Positions 22,560 through 33,700 of a stretch of DNA of 64,000 nucleotides are shown here, in pieces; the stretch's first letter is position 1, and the number at the start of each line of letters is the position of its first letter. The notes beneath the pieces were generated by a model that searched no databases, was not told the origin of the DNA, and worked only from the letters and a program-made list of their open reading frames with translations. Position numbers and translations under genes: made by a program. The stretch is from Protopterus annectens (lineage: Eukaryota > Chordata > Ceratodontiformes > Protopteridae): contig NC_056726.1 of the NCBI RefSeq assembly GCF_019279795.1, positions 1,011,966,107 to 1,012,030,106 of the forward strand. The letters are read 5' to 3'.

Positions 22560-25500
22560 ATTTAAAGGTCATGCTGCTAAATGCTAGGCATCTAACATGA
22601 AACTGAAGTCATTGCAAGCATTCCTCACCCTGGAAGATGCTGACATTTGTGCAGTCACTGAAACCTGGTTCAAAGCTGTGGACAGCACCCCAGCATTACC
22701 AGGTTACTTGTCCTACCATACTTTCAGACCCCAAACCGAGGGCTACAAAGCCAAAGGAGGTGTAGTTTCAATATTTATCAAAGACATACACACCTCCAGG
22801 CTGGTCAAACAGTATGACACACAAGAGACACTCCAAATGCAGTTACCTATTGACAAAACACCTACTCAAATCATAGCTAGCTACAGACTCCCAACCATGA
22901 CTCAGGAAGCCCATTCCACCTATCTGGACTTACTTGAATCCATCAAGATTCAACCCTCTACCTTGATCCTGGGTGACTTTAACTACCCAACCATAGAGTG
23001 GAAAACCTATTCTAGCTCAAACATGAATGCCCAGAGATTCCTCAACTTCATCAATGTCAATGCATTGGATCAACTGGTCGAAACCCCACAAAAGGTGAAA
23101 ATATCCTGGACCTGGTACTAACCAACATGAGTAGCCACTGTAGCACCCATACAGTGCCATCTTCCTTGGTAAGATCCAACCATAAAGCAATCACTTTTGA
23201 AGTCACCATTTACCGTTTCCCCTGACCCCCCCCCCCCCCCGGGTCAAACAAAAAACTTTTCCATAGCTGATTACAACCTCCTGAGAGCAGGTATAAGCAG
23301 CTTTACAGCCACCATCCCTTCAGTTGAATCAAGCACTAATATCCAAGTCTACACCAAAAAAACTATATGAGCACTTATATAGCTGCATGGACTCAGCAAT
23401 ACCTGACAGGGCCAAATCATATTCCTCAAGGAAGAGTAAATCTGTCTGGTGGACAGCAGCAATAAATGGCCTCTATAATAAAAAGAAAAAAATGCTGTCC
23501 AGGACCAAGAAGGAGCAGGTGCCAAGTTGGAAGCAAGCTCTCCTTTGTCTGAACAAGCAAATAAGGTCACTGGTGAAATCCTCAAAGGCTAACTTTGAGT
23601 CCAACTTGGCCACATCCACTAAGGCCAATCACAAGGCATTCTCCACATACATCCACAATCTCAAAGTAACTCCCAAATCTGCTCTAAACTGGTGGTCAAG
23701 AACACCACATACACAAACGCCATAGATATTGCCAGCCTGCTGGCAGGCAAGTTCAGTGAAAACTTCACTCCCCGTCTCCCCCAGTAAACCAGGACATCCC
23801 CAGCACCTGCCCCCTCCCCTCATCACCAGGGAGTAGGTTATTAATGCCCTCTCAAAGGCAAAAAATACAGCCTCCATGGGACTCAACAACATTCCTGGCT
23901 ATGTCCTACATAAACTCAGGCAAGAAGTCTCAGCACCACTTGGCACCCTATTCAACAAATGCCTGTGCTTCATCCCAGCAGAATGGAAGACAGCCATTGT
24001 CATCCCTCTGCACAAAGGTGAAGCGTCCACTGACCCAGGCAATTATACGCCCATCAGCGTATTTAGCCTGATATGCAGGGCCATGGAATGCATCATGGAC
24101 CTTATAAACAAGGACACTGGCAACCTCCAAATGCTTGATCCCACACAGTTTGGTTTTGTCAAAGGGAGAGCATGCTTGTTAAACCTGGTTGCCTTTTTTG
24201 AAACAGTCACCAAAGCCATGGATGAGGGCAGGACAGTGCACATTGCCTACCTTGACCTAGCCAACGCCTTTGATACAGTTACCCACTTGGACATAATAGA
24301 AAAACTCTCCCAGCTAGGCATCAACCAATATGTTACCAGATGGGTAGCTAACTGGCTCACTGATAGAACCCACTCAGTCAAAATATGGGAAGCCACCCCT
24401 AGTAGTAGACCAGTAACAAGTGGCGTACCCCCAGGATCGGTCTTGGGGCCTCTACTGTTTGGGATATACTTTTCTGAGGTGCAAGCCAAAACCAGTGGTC
24501 TGTGGCTAACCAAATATGCAGATGACTGCAAACTGGGCACTGTCATAAATTCCTCTAGTGATGTGAACATCCTCCAAGAGGGCCTTAACCAAACTAATGA
24601 CTGGTGCAAGAAGCATGGCCTCAAACTGAATGCCAAGAAATGCATTATCCCCTTTGGGGAAAATGGTGTCCCCACTAATTATCACATTAAATAACAATGT
24701 ACTAAGCATACAGTCAGTTGTGAGGGACTTGGGCATCCAAGTTGATAGCAACCTGACTTTTCACCACCATGTTGCTTTTGTTGTACAGAAGGCTTTCTAC
24801 ATGGCCCACCTCATAAGTAAGGGTATTTCATCCAGGAACAAGGAGGGCATAACATCCCTATATTCCTCCGTTATTAGAACCATTATTGAGCACAATGCCC
24901 CCTTCGGCATGTACCTTGTCAAGCACATGTACCAGTTGGACAGACCATAGGGGGTTCCTGACCAGGAAAATCCAGGGTCTCAAACACCTGTCCTATACTG
25001 ATAGGCTAAAAGCCCTGTCCCTCTACTCAGACTTGTACAGACTACTTAGAGGTGACCTGTGTTTGGCATACAAGGCCGTCTCAGACTCAACCTTGATGGA
25101 GCTGCAGCATATCCGTAAATCAAACTCCACTCTCGCAACCCGCATGCAAGGTCTCGACCTGGTCTATGACATTAATAGAACTTGTTGGCAAGATAGATTT
25201 GTGTCCCACTGCCCAGAGCCATGGGCTCAAGCTCAATGCCAAGAAATGTATTGTTATCCCCTTTGGGAAAAAACATGTATCCATGAATTACCATATAGGT
25301 GGCAGTACACTAAACACAGAAAGTGTGATAAGGGACTTAGGGACACAGGTGGACAGTGGTCTCACCTTCGATAACCACATTGCCACAACAGTCAGGAAAT
25401 CCTTCTATGTGGCACACCTCATCACGAAGGGCTTTTCATCCAGAAAAAAGGAGGTCATTGTCCCACTGTACTCATCCCTCATTAGACCCATTATAGAATA

Positions 25501-26235
25501 CAACGCCCCATTTGGTATGTACCTCTCAAGACATCTGCAACAACTGGAAAGGCCTCAGAAATACCTCACTAAAAGAATCACAGGCCTAAAGCAGATGCCC
25601 TACGCTGACCGCCTTAAAAAACTCCAGCTATACTCTGTCGCATATCGTCTACTCAGAGGTGATCTCTGCTTAACATACAAGGCCATGTCAAACCCAGAGC
25701 TGTTGGACATGCTACACTTAAAGAAATCACAATCCCTCAGAGCTACACGCTCCAGGGATCTAAACCTTGTCATCACAATAAACAAAACATGCTGGAGGGA
25801 TAGGTTCCTGACCCAGAGACTCCCCAGACTCTGGAATAGATTGCCCATACATGTAAAGCAGAGTGCCTCTTTGGACCTCTTCAAGAGGAACCTTGACGAT
25901 TGGATGGGAGAAAGGAAATTCACCCCAGGGATCACGTCAGTCGCCCTGCTAGACAGGGGTCCAGGAAAGTAAATAATGTGGGAAGAAATAGCCAGGGAAT
26001 TGTTATGGCTAGGCTTGTATAGGCCCTAGGGCTGATTGCCTAGTACCAACCTATAAACCTATGAACCTATGAACTGACGCCCTCATCTGTGGAATAGACT
26101 TCCTCTCCATGTCAAGCAGAGTACCTCACTAGCCCTCTTTAAGAGGAACCTGGACGACTGGATGAGAAACAGAAAATATACCTCTGAGATCCCACCTGTG
26201 TCCCTGCTGGACAGGGAAAACAGGTGCTGACTTTG
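22560..26235 (+). pseudogene. CR1-b ORF2 (endonuclease and RT), interrupted by CR1-c
   Basis: The endonuclease lies at 22565-23220 (LLNAR, AVTETWFKA, ILGDFNYPTIEW, VRSNHKAI). The longest open piece, 23876-24694, covers the RT palm: AIVIPLHKGE, TQFGFVKGRACLLNL, AYLDLANAFDTV (motif A aspartate), GVPPGSVLGPLLFGIYF, and the catalytic YADDCKLG. The thumb and C-terminal domain follow to about 25215. After CR1-c the last block (LWNRLPLHVKQS-type, then SLLDREN) ends near 26230. Several frameshifts and stops are present, including after the C-run at 23225. The enzyme would have nicked target DNA and copied the LINE RNA. Confidence 0.8.
25216..26073 (+). mobile_element. CR1-type LINE fragment (CR1-c), 5'-truncated, inserted inside CR1-b
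   Basis: At about 25216 the CR1-b thumb sequence (CWQDRF) jumps back to RT sequence that should lie upstream (GLKLNAKKCIVIPFG). This second copy then runs uninterrupted for over 250 codons to the terminal LLDRGPGK stop at 25972 and the octamer tail at about 26047-26073. CR1-b resumes immediately afterwards with its own C-terminal block. The copy is 858 bp. It is nearly identical to CR1-a (549-1950), so it is one of the youngest insertions in the window. Confidence 0.85.
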
Positions 26236-26325
26236 TGGGAACATGGGTGAAATTCTTGGCTAGGCTTATAAGGGCCTCTGTGCCAATAGCCTAGTATCAT
26301 CCTATGAACCTATCAACCTATGCTC

Positions 26326-27593
26326 AAATTGCAAAAGTACAACTTCAAAATAGTCTAAACAAAAGGCAAACTTCTTTATCAGGTTGATACTTTATCCAGA
26401 TTGCCCAAAAATACAATGGAACAGCTTGACGCAGAGAATTTTGACTTTGATGTCATGGAAGTGCATAATGTTTCTAGCACGAGACTTGATGAGCTGAGAG
26501 ATCATACAAAGACTGATACAATTTTACAAAAGCTCATCCACTACATTAATGCTGGATGGCCGTCAAAGCAATCTAGTATACCACCTGAAGTGCAAACTTA
26601 TTTTTCTTACAGAGATGAGATGTTGATGGAAGATGGCATTATTTTCAATGGTCAGAAACTGTTGTCCCTAATTCCTTACAACATGAATATATACAGATTT
26701 TTCATTGTGGTCACCCAGGTTCCAAATTTACCAAAAGAAGGGAGAGAGAACCAGTATTTTGGCCTTCTCTAGTTAAAGATGTCGATAAAGTACTTTCTTC
26801 TTGTTCAGTATGCAATAGTACTAAACCGCATTTGCAAAGAGAACCACTTCAGCTAAGTCAAGTTCCCGAACTACCTTGGTCAACAGTAGCCACTGATATA
26901 TTCAAGTGGAACAAACAGCATTATTTAGTGTTGGCAGACTTGTATTTGAACTGGTTTGAGATTGATTTACTACCTAATCTAACGTCTACTACTGTTATCA
27001 CTAAGTTGAAATGTCATTTCTCAGTCCATTGCAGTCCACACAAAGTTGTTGACAATGGTACTCAATTTACTAGTCAGTTGTTTCAGAAATTTGCAAAAGA
27101 ATGCAACTTTATCCATGTTACTAGTAGTCCAGAATATCCACAGTCAAATGGACTAGCTGAACTTGCAGTACAGAGTGCAAGTAAGCGTGATAATACCGAT
27201 GCCTTTTTGAATTTACTCAATCCCAGAAAAATACCCTGTGACGATACACTTGGCTCGCCTGCTGAGACACTTCTATCCAGGCAAATCAGAACAATACTAC
27301 TTATTAGTTCCAGTTTGTTGAGGCTTAAAGCTAAGAAGAACAAGACAATTAGAGCCCAATTATTCAGAAAGGGTTCTTTCCAGAAGTCCAGCTATGATAA
27401 ATCGAGCAGATTTCTTCATTCATTGAAAGAAGGCGAGACAGTGAGGATACAAACGGCAAAAGATTTCGACCGGATTGGTCAAGTAACAGGTATCTGTACT
27501 GAGCTGAGATCCTACTTCATAGACCCTGAGGGTGTGGAGTACAGGAGAAATCACAGACATCTTCCTGTATCAGAATTGATAATGCATCATTGA
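26326..27593 (+). pseudogene. pol region, second part: RNase H end and integrase (Gypsy element)
   Basis: Directly after the CR1-b tail, the plus strand resumes Gypsy pol. It has the end of RNase H, then a helical linker (26400-26690), a zinc-binding integrase segment (about 26690-26850), and the integrase core (26860-27330: WSTVATDIFKW, VVDNGTQFTS, SSPEYPQSNGLAE). A C-terminal segment with RIGQVTGI and RRNHRHLP ends near 27593. Fossil. Confidence 0.75.
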
Positions 27594-27916
27594 TCCTGCG
27601 ATACAGAATCTAGATCTCAGAGGATTCCAGACAATGCTCCTGTTGCAGAACGTGTCTTTACTTCTACTTCCATTCCTGATGATGTTCCTGATGTCCCTAA
27701 AGTTGAACATTCAGCAGAGACAACTCCAGTTGTCAGACCTGATTATAATTATTATGTATCACGTTTTGGTCATATTTCCAGGCCTAGTGTGGAATACACA
27801 GCAACTTGGATATAATTGTCTGTGTGTATTTAGTTCTGTATAATTGCATGACAAAGAATTATTTGTATTGATTGCATGTTGATTATTACTGTCAATATTA
27901 CAAGACTAATTTCTCA

Positions 27917-27927
27917 AAGAGGGAGGA
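27917..27927 (+). promoter_or_regulatory. Polypurine tract before the 3' LTR
   Basis: AAAGAGGGAGGA lies immediately before the TGTAG start of the 3' LTR, where the plus-strand primer of LTR elements is expected. Confidence 0.65.
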
Positions 27928-27932
27928 TGTAG

Positions 27933-28002
<70 letters not shown>

Positions 28003-28140
28003 ATGTGTGCGTCTTGTACCTTTAAGAAGCTTTTCAAGGTTGGCATGAGCATATAACTAGCAAACACGTGCTAGCTTCACTGACATTTTGACAGTGCAGC
28101 CAGGGAGTGAGCCTGTATGAATGTAACAGCTAGTTTGTTT
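27928..28140 (+). repeat. 3' LTR, first part, with an expanded (GT)33 microsatellite
   Basis: It matches the 5' LTR from TGTAGAA through AACAGCTAGTTTG. The (GT)n run at 27935-28000 is about 33 dinucleotides, against five in the 5' LTR. The CR1-d insertion starts at 28141. Confidence 0.8.
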
Positions 28141-28222
28141 AGCCAGTATCTGGAATCCCAGGGGCGACAGGTGCAGAGATGGCCTGCACCTGTCGCCCCT
28201 GGGATTCCGGATACTGGCTAAG
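28141..28222. repeat. Fold-back (inverted duplication) at the 5' end of CR1-d
   Basis: AGCCAGTATCTGGAATCCCA at 28141 is the reverse complement, with one mismatch, of the stretch ending at 28222. The arms are about 37 bases with only a few unpaired bases at the centre (near 28177-28184). The right arm is genuine ORF1 sequence, so the left arm is an added inverted copy. Confidence 0.85.
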
Positions 28223-28275
28223 GCTCTAGCCACCCCTATAGTGCCTTTTTTAGGCAAGGTTCAAATGACAAATTT

Positions 28276-30333
28276 GCCACCGTAACAGGTACAAGCAAGA
28301 AGACTCTGAGGGTATTGCTACTCAATGCTAGAAGTCTAAACCTCAAAATGTATTCACTCGAGGCACTCCTTAAAATGGAGAACATTGACATCTGTGCAGT
28401 GACAGAGACCTGGCTCAAGGCTCCAGAGAGTACCCCTGCATTACCAGGCTATAATTCATACCACACCTTTCGGCCACCTAACCTGGACCGAAACACTAAA
28501 GGCGGAGGCGTGTCCATATTCATTAAGGATATCCACACCTCCAGGCTAGTTGCTCAGCATAATGCATCTGAGATTATCCAAGTGCAACTAACTCTGGGCA
28601 AGACCGCAATCCAAATTGTAGCTTGCTGCAGATCCCCCACCATGCCCCAGGATTCCCACTCCTCATTTCTTGATACACTGGAAAATATTAGGGTACAACC
28701 TAACACCCTAATAATGGGCGATTTCAACTACTCCATCATTAACTGGGAAAACTACTCATGTACCTACTTTTGTGCTCAATGTTTTTTGGAATTCATAAAT
28801 TCCAATGCCTTGGATCAACTTATCCACACCCCCACCAGGGGCAGCAATATCCTAGACCTGGTTATTACCAACATGGGCAACCGGTGCTCCACACCAGAGG
28901 TCAAATCCTCGCTGGTCAGATCCGACCACAAGCTAATCACCCTAGACATCCACATCCCTCCCCCACCCCCCATTAGGGAAACCACAGTAAAAAATTTCTC
29001 CAAAGCCAACTTCACGCTTCTTAAGACAGAAGTGGCAAACTTCACGACACCCATGCTGACGGACAATAGAGGTACGACTGCTGAATCCTACTTTACCCCC
29101 CTGTCATCCCCTAAAGGGCCCATCTCTATACCAGAAGAATGCAAAGTTCATGTAATCACGGCTGCACAGGTAAAAAATACAATATCCAAAGCCAAGAACA
29201 CAGCATCCATGGGACCTGACAACATCCCAGGCTGTGTTCTACATGAACTACAGAACGAACTGGCACCCCACCTAATTACCATGTTCAATCATAGCCTCAC
29301 CTCAGGCTATGTGCCCACTGAATGGCACACAGAGACGGTTATCCCACTCCACAAAGGGGGAGCCATCACAGACCCCAGAAACTACCACCCCATTAGCCTA
29401 ATGAGCCTGGTCTGCAAGGCTAAGGAACGTATCATCATGGAACTTATAAACAATGACATTGGTAATCTCCAAACTCAGGACCCCACCCAGTTCGGGTTTG
29501 TAAAAGGCAGATCATGTCTCCTAAACCTGATAGACTTCTTTGAAGCAGTCACCAAAGCCGTAGATGAGGGTAAGGTGGTTCACACAGCCTATCTAGATTG
29601 CGCCAAGGCTTTCAACACCATCCCCCATTCTGGAATTATAGATAAACTCACTAAACTAGGTATAAATCCTTATGTCACAGGATGGGTTGCCAACTGGCTC
29701 ACTGACAGAACACACACTGTGAAAGTAGCAGACTCCAAATCCAACTTCAGACCAGTGACAAATGGAGTACCAGAGGGTTTAGTCCTGGGTCCTCTCCTGT
29801 TTGGTATGTACTTCTCTGAAGTACAGGCTAACACAGAAGGTCTTTGGCTAACAAAGTTTGCAGATGACTGCAAACTAGGGGTCATAATCAAAGCCCCAAA
29901 AGATGTGAACATCCTACAAAAGGGCCTCGCTGAAACAGATACCTGGTGTCAAAGCCATGGCCTCAAGCTCAATGCCAAAAAGTGCATTGTCATCCCTTTT
30001 GGTAAAAACTCTGTACCCATGAACTACCACATAGGCGGTAGTCTACTTAACACCGAAAGTGTGATAAGAGACCTTAGGACACAGGTGGACAGTAGTCTCT
30101 CCTTTGATAATCACATTGCCACAGTAGTCAGGAAATCATTCTACGTGGCATACCTCATCACAAAAGGTTTCTCATCCAGGAAAAAAGAGGTCATTGTCCC
30201 CCTCTACTCATCACTCATTAGACCCATTATAGAGTACAATGCCCCTTTTGGTATGTACCTTGCAAGACATCTACAACAACTGGAAAGGCCACAGAACTAC
30301 CTCACAAAGAGGATTACCGGCCTCAAACAATGA
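28276..30333 (+). pseudogene. CR1-d ORF2 (endonuclease-RT), long open frame with an internal deletion
   Basis: About 670 codons are open. The endonuclease shows LLLNARSLN, AVTETWLKA, MGDFNYS, ILDLVITNMG and VRSDHKLI. RT blocks are TVIPLHKGG, TQFGFVKGRSCLLNL, AYLDCAKAF (motif A), GVPEGLVLGPLLFGMYF (Q and S of the usual QGS changed) and the catalytic FADDCKLG. Compared with CR1-f, roughly 120 residues between KNFSKANFTLL and the RT are missing, yet the frame is kept. After residue 672 the C-terminal domain (CWRDRFLSQRL) continues in another frame with two stops, ending near 30695. No in-frame ATG near LLLNARSLN is obvious, so the true start is unclear. Confidence 0.8.
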
Positions 30334-30786
30334 CTGTCTAAAAAAACTGTAGCTTTACTCCATCGCATATCGCCTACTCAGAGGCGATCTCTGCCTAACA
30401 CACAAAGCTATGTCAAACCCAGAGCTTTTAGACATGCTCCACTTAATGAAATCCCAATCCCTATGAGCTACACACTCTAGGGACCTAAACCTTGTCACCA
30501 CAATAAACAGAACATGCTGGAGGGATAGATTCTTGTCCCAGAGACTTCCCATACTCTGGAACAAACTACCTATCTATATCAAACAAAGCTCCTCATTAGC
30601 ACTCTTCAAGAAAAATCTTGATGATTGGATGGGAGATAGGAAATTCACCCCGAGAATCACTTCTGTGGCTCTGCTCGACAGTGGCACAGGAAAATAATTT
30701 TCTTGGGTGGCGAAAGCCAGGGTACCTTTTGGCTAGGCTTATATAGGCTCCAGGGCCAATAGCCTAGTACCCACCTATGAACCTAT

Positions 30787-30898
30787 TTATCCAAGTTAAA
30801 GTTATGAAGCCTCAATCCTGATGTGTTTGTACATAATAAAGCTGCTTGAACTGAACCCACAAAGACTTGTCTATCTTATCCTGACTAGACGAGTGACA
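30787..30898 (+). repeat. 3' LTR, second part
   Basis: TATCCAAGTTAAAGTTATGA onward matches the 5' LTR from about 16393 to its ACA end, including the AATAAA signal. The 5-bp duplication follows at 30899. Confidence 0.8.
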
Positions 30899-30903
30899 GA
30901 TAC
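30899..30903. repeat. Right target-site duplication GATAC of the LTR element
   Basis: Identical to 16231-16235. Together they show that the whole 14.7-kb block is one insertion plus later insertions. Confidence 0.8.
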
Positions 30904-30965
30904 TATTTTGAACACTGCACTGAATAAAAACACACAAAAACAATTAATAAAATTAATAACTAACT

Positions 30966-32338
30966 CATCATCATCATCAGTCCCCTTTTTCTACATGAGG
31001 TTGGGGTATTGTGTTAACTATCGCCATCTCTCTCGATTCAATGCCACACTCCTGTCTTCCTCAACACTCATGCTTGACTGTCGCAGATCTTCTTTCACAC
31101 AAGCTATCCTCTTCTTTGCTGGATGTCCTTGTTTCCTCTTACCTTCTTCCTGTCTGTCCCAAATCTTCTTCACCAGATTGTCTTTTGCTTTTCTGCAGAT
31201 ATTTCTGAACCACCATAATCTATTGTGTTTGATATTTTCTGTAATTGGAGCTACTTTAGCTTCTGCTCTTATGTCCTCATTTCTTCATCTGTCCCACAGA
31301 GTACATCCTACCACCTTTTGCAGGCACTTCATTTCCATCATCTCTAGCTTCTTCATCTGCTCTGCCTTTACTGCCCAGGTTTCTGTACCATACATTAGTA
31401 CTGGTTGCACCACTGTCTTGTATACTTTACTTTTCAGCTTCTTTGCCATTCTTCTGTCATAGACTACACCTGAGACTCTATGCCAGTTGGCTGCAGCCCC
31501 TCTGATTCTAGCTTTGACCTCTTCATTCAGACTTTCCTACTCCGCAACCACCCCTCCCAGATACTTGAAGCTAATTACCTGTTCCATTATCATCACTTCT
31601 GTCTCAGTTCTCAGCTTCTTCTGATTTTCCCAATTTGTTGCCATTACCACTGTCTTATCTGTGCTTAGTTTCATCCCATGTGCCTTCAGTTTTGCATTCC
31701 ATTCGTCTATTCTTTGCTGAAGTTCTTGCTCAGAGTCTGCGTATAATGCCACATCATCAACATACAGTAACTCTGCTGATCTGTCCCCTCCAACCTGCTT
31801 GCTAATGTTGTCCATCACCAGTATGAACAGCAGAGGGCTGAGAGTTGAACCCTGGTGTACAGCACTACCAATGGGATCCTCTTTGTGAGACCGAACACTG
31901 TTCACACTTGAGTCATTGGGTCCTTATACATGGCCTGCACTAGTTCTACCAATGTTTCTTGGACTTTGAACCACAGCAGTACTGCCTACATCAGCTTTCT
32001 TGGGACCTTATCATATGCTTTCTCCAAGTCTAGGAATGCCCAGTTGGACTCTTTCTCATCTCTATCTTCTTCTCAACTATCTGTCTCACTGCAAACATCT
32101 AGTCAGTTGTGCTGCATTCTGATCTGAATCCAAACTGCTCATCTCCCATCTTACATTCTACTACTCTGCGTATCCATTTATCAATCACCCTCTCCAGAAC
32201 TTTCATGCAATGTGATAGGAGTTTGATGCCTCTGTACTACCCACAGTTGTGAATGTCCCCTTTGTTCTTGTACACTGGCACAAGTATGATTATTCTGTAG
32301 TCATCTGGGATATGCCTTTCTCTCCACACTGATATGAG
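30966..32338 (-). mobile_element. RTE-clade LINE fragment, 5'-truncated
   Basis: On the minus strand the RT shows LVPVYKNKGD, YRGIKLLSHCMKVLERV, EQFGFRSECSTTD, VHQGSTLSPLLFILVMD and the catalytic YVDDVALYAD, followed by KYLGGVV. This wording is that of RTE-type elements and unlike the L2 and CR1 copies. The 3' end is a TGATGATGATGATGA tail (complement at 30966-30978). Similar 13-mers, TTAATAACTAACT (30953-30965) and TTAGTAACTAATT (32339-32351), flank it and may be the target duplication. Stops and shifts are present. Confidence 0.75.
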
Positions 32339-32351
32339 TTAGTAACTAATT

Positions 32352-33700
32352 AACTATTTCCATGGCTTTGCATATGAGACTTTGAGTCTGTAGTTTCCAG
32401 GATATGTAGACAGGCCATCTTTGTACAGTGGGATAACTGTTGCTGTTCTCCATTCATGAGGCATGAATCCTGTTCAGATGCTACAGTTAAACAGCAGTTA
32501 CAGAAGGCCTGATATGTCATGTTTAATGCTATTTAGAAGACATCCTGGGATATTGTCTGGACCCGTTGACACAGTGGTCTTGGACTTAGAGCATTGACGA
32601 CCTGCTCCTAGTGATAGCAGGGGGAGATATATTTGATGGTATTTCCTCAGGGGAGATTAAAGGGAAGAGAGGGGTAAAGTTGGAGCTGAATTTGTTAGCC
32701 AACAGGCTTGCCATATATTCTGGCTTAGTATAGGTGGCTCCATTAATAATGAGCTCTGTGCACAATTGTTTATTGCCTTTGAGGTTGTGGACACAGCTAA
32801 AGAATGCCTTGTGGTTGTCGTTGACCTGGGAGGCCAAATTTACCTCAAATTTGTCTTTGTTAGACTTTATTTATCCTCCTCATTGTTTGGTTAGTTTAAG
32901 GGTGCTTTTATCCCGCTGTGTACTACACCTCCTAATTTTTGCCATGATTTTCTTCCTTCTTTTATACAGCCTACTAATGTTGTGATTCTACCAGGGTAGC
33001 TTATTTTTTGAGTTATTTCTGTACTTATTCCTGGTGTTTACAGCTGCCTCTATGTAGTGATTAACATGCTTGTATATGGTTTCTTTGAACAGTTTTGTGT
33101 AGGCAGTAGTGTTCTCAGAGTTTATGAGGACTTGAAATTTTGCCCGGTTATCGCTTAAAAGTAGGAAGTTAGCCTTAGAGTAGTTTCTGAACATTCCAGG
33201 GTTAGCTGGGTTCTGGGTTTTATTTTCACTTTAAAGGAAACCATTTTGTGGTCTGACCTTATCAGAGAAGAAATTACACTAGGGGGTATGCAGAACTCTC
33301 CCATATTAGTGAGGACTAGATACAGTTTGTTTGTGCCCCTTGATATAGGGAGTTTGTGTTAACATAATCCAGGAGTCACTGTGCTTGCATGTTTGCTGTC
33401 ATGTATGATTTCCAGTTAATAGTGGAGTAATTAAAGTCACCCATGAATATGGAATGGGTTGGATCTCTGCAGCTTTAAACCATGTCACAGTGACTGGCAG
33501 ATGTCAGCAATGTCTAGGTTAAGGAGAGCTTGCAGGAAGTGGAGTTTCTTGTTTAGACTCCTAGCATTGAGCAGTAACACCTTCTGCAAACAGTGAACGG
33601 ATAAATTATGAAAGTGTAACAGAAAAGATAAGTTGTAAATATCTGAACACAGTCCGCTTTTTTCTTCTGCCATTACTGACTTTCTGGTGGAAGTAATCTA
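32352..33700 (-). mobile_element. CR1-type LINE fragment (CR1-e), 5' half
   Basis: The minus strand reads from an endonuclease start (VLLLNARSLNKKLHFLQALL at about 33590-33520) through FMGDFNYSTINW (about 33450). The linker follows (YSKANFLLL, then DNHKAFFSCVHNLKG at 32820-32770), to SLICKAMEIV near 32370, where it meets the RTE element. Much of the mid-endonuclease is deleted, and everything after the RT start is absent. It is more diverged from the other CR1 copies than they are from one another. Confidence 0.7.

Larger units (their letters stand above)
19595..26325 (+). mobile_element. CR1-type LINE (CR1-b), near full-length, inserted in the Gypsy RNase H region
   Basis: This element has a 5' region of three tandem 590-bp units, an ORF1 with a zinc-binding motif and an SGNH-esterase-like domain, an ORF2 with endonuclease and RT, and an AACCTATG-type 3' tail at about 26300-26325. 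Gypsy RNase H sequence stops at its left edge and RNase H then integrase sequence resumes at its right edge. It is split near its 3' end by CR1-c (25216-26073). ORF2 carries stops and shifts. A target duplication, if any, is only a few bases, as is common for CR1. Confidence 0.8.
28141..30786 (+). mobile_element. CR1-type LINE (CR1-d), 5'-truncated, inserted in the 3' LTR
   Basis: The first 82 bases are a near-perfect fold-back. The sequence then follows the end of ORF1 (DGLHLSPLGFRILAKAL), the ORF1-ORF2 junction (GCCTTTTTTAGGCAAGGTTC, also in CR1-b and CR1-g) and ORF2, ending with the octamer tail at about 30773-30786. The LTR resumes straight afterwards. ORF2 is the longest open frame in the window and lacks an internal block between endonuclease and RT. 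It belongs with CR1-g in the GGCAAGGTTCAA group. Confidence 0.85.
16236..30898 (+). mobile_element. Ty3/Gypsy LTR retrotransposon fossil, broken and hosting three LINE insertions
   Basis: The bounds are set by 5-bp duplications (GATAC) and by LTRs beginning TGTAG and ending ACA. The order is 5' LTR, primer-binding-site position (TGGTGTCAGAAGTG at 16501), gag with a zinc-knuckle-like segment, protease, RT, RNase H, integrase, polypurine tract, 3' LTR, which is the Ty3/Gypsy order. Style and motifs resemble the vertebrate elements often annotated as K02A2.6-like. A long CR1 (19595-26325) sits in the RNase H region and another (28141-30786) in the 3' LTR. Without these the element would be about 5.3 kb. 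It is broken by several changes. The LTRs differ by very roughly 10% by eye, so the insertion is not recent. Confidence 0.85.

Noticed and set aside
24043-24751. Minus-strand frames of up to 142 codons opposite the CR1-b RT
   Set aside because: Shadows of the real RT frame on the plus strand.
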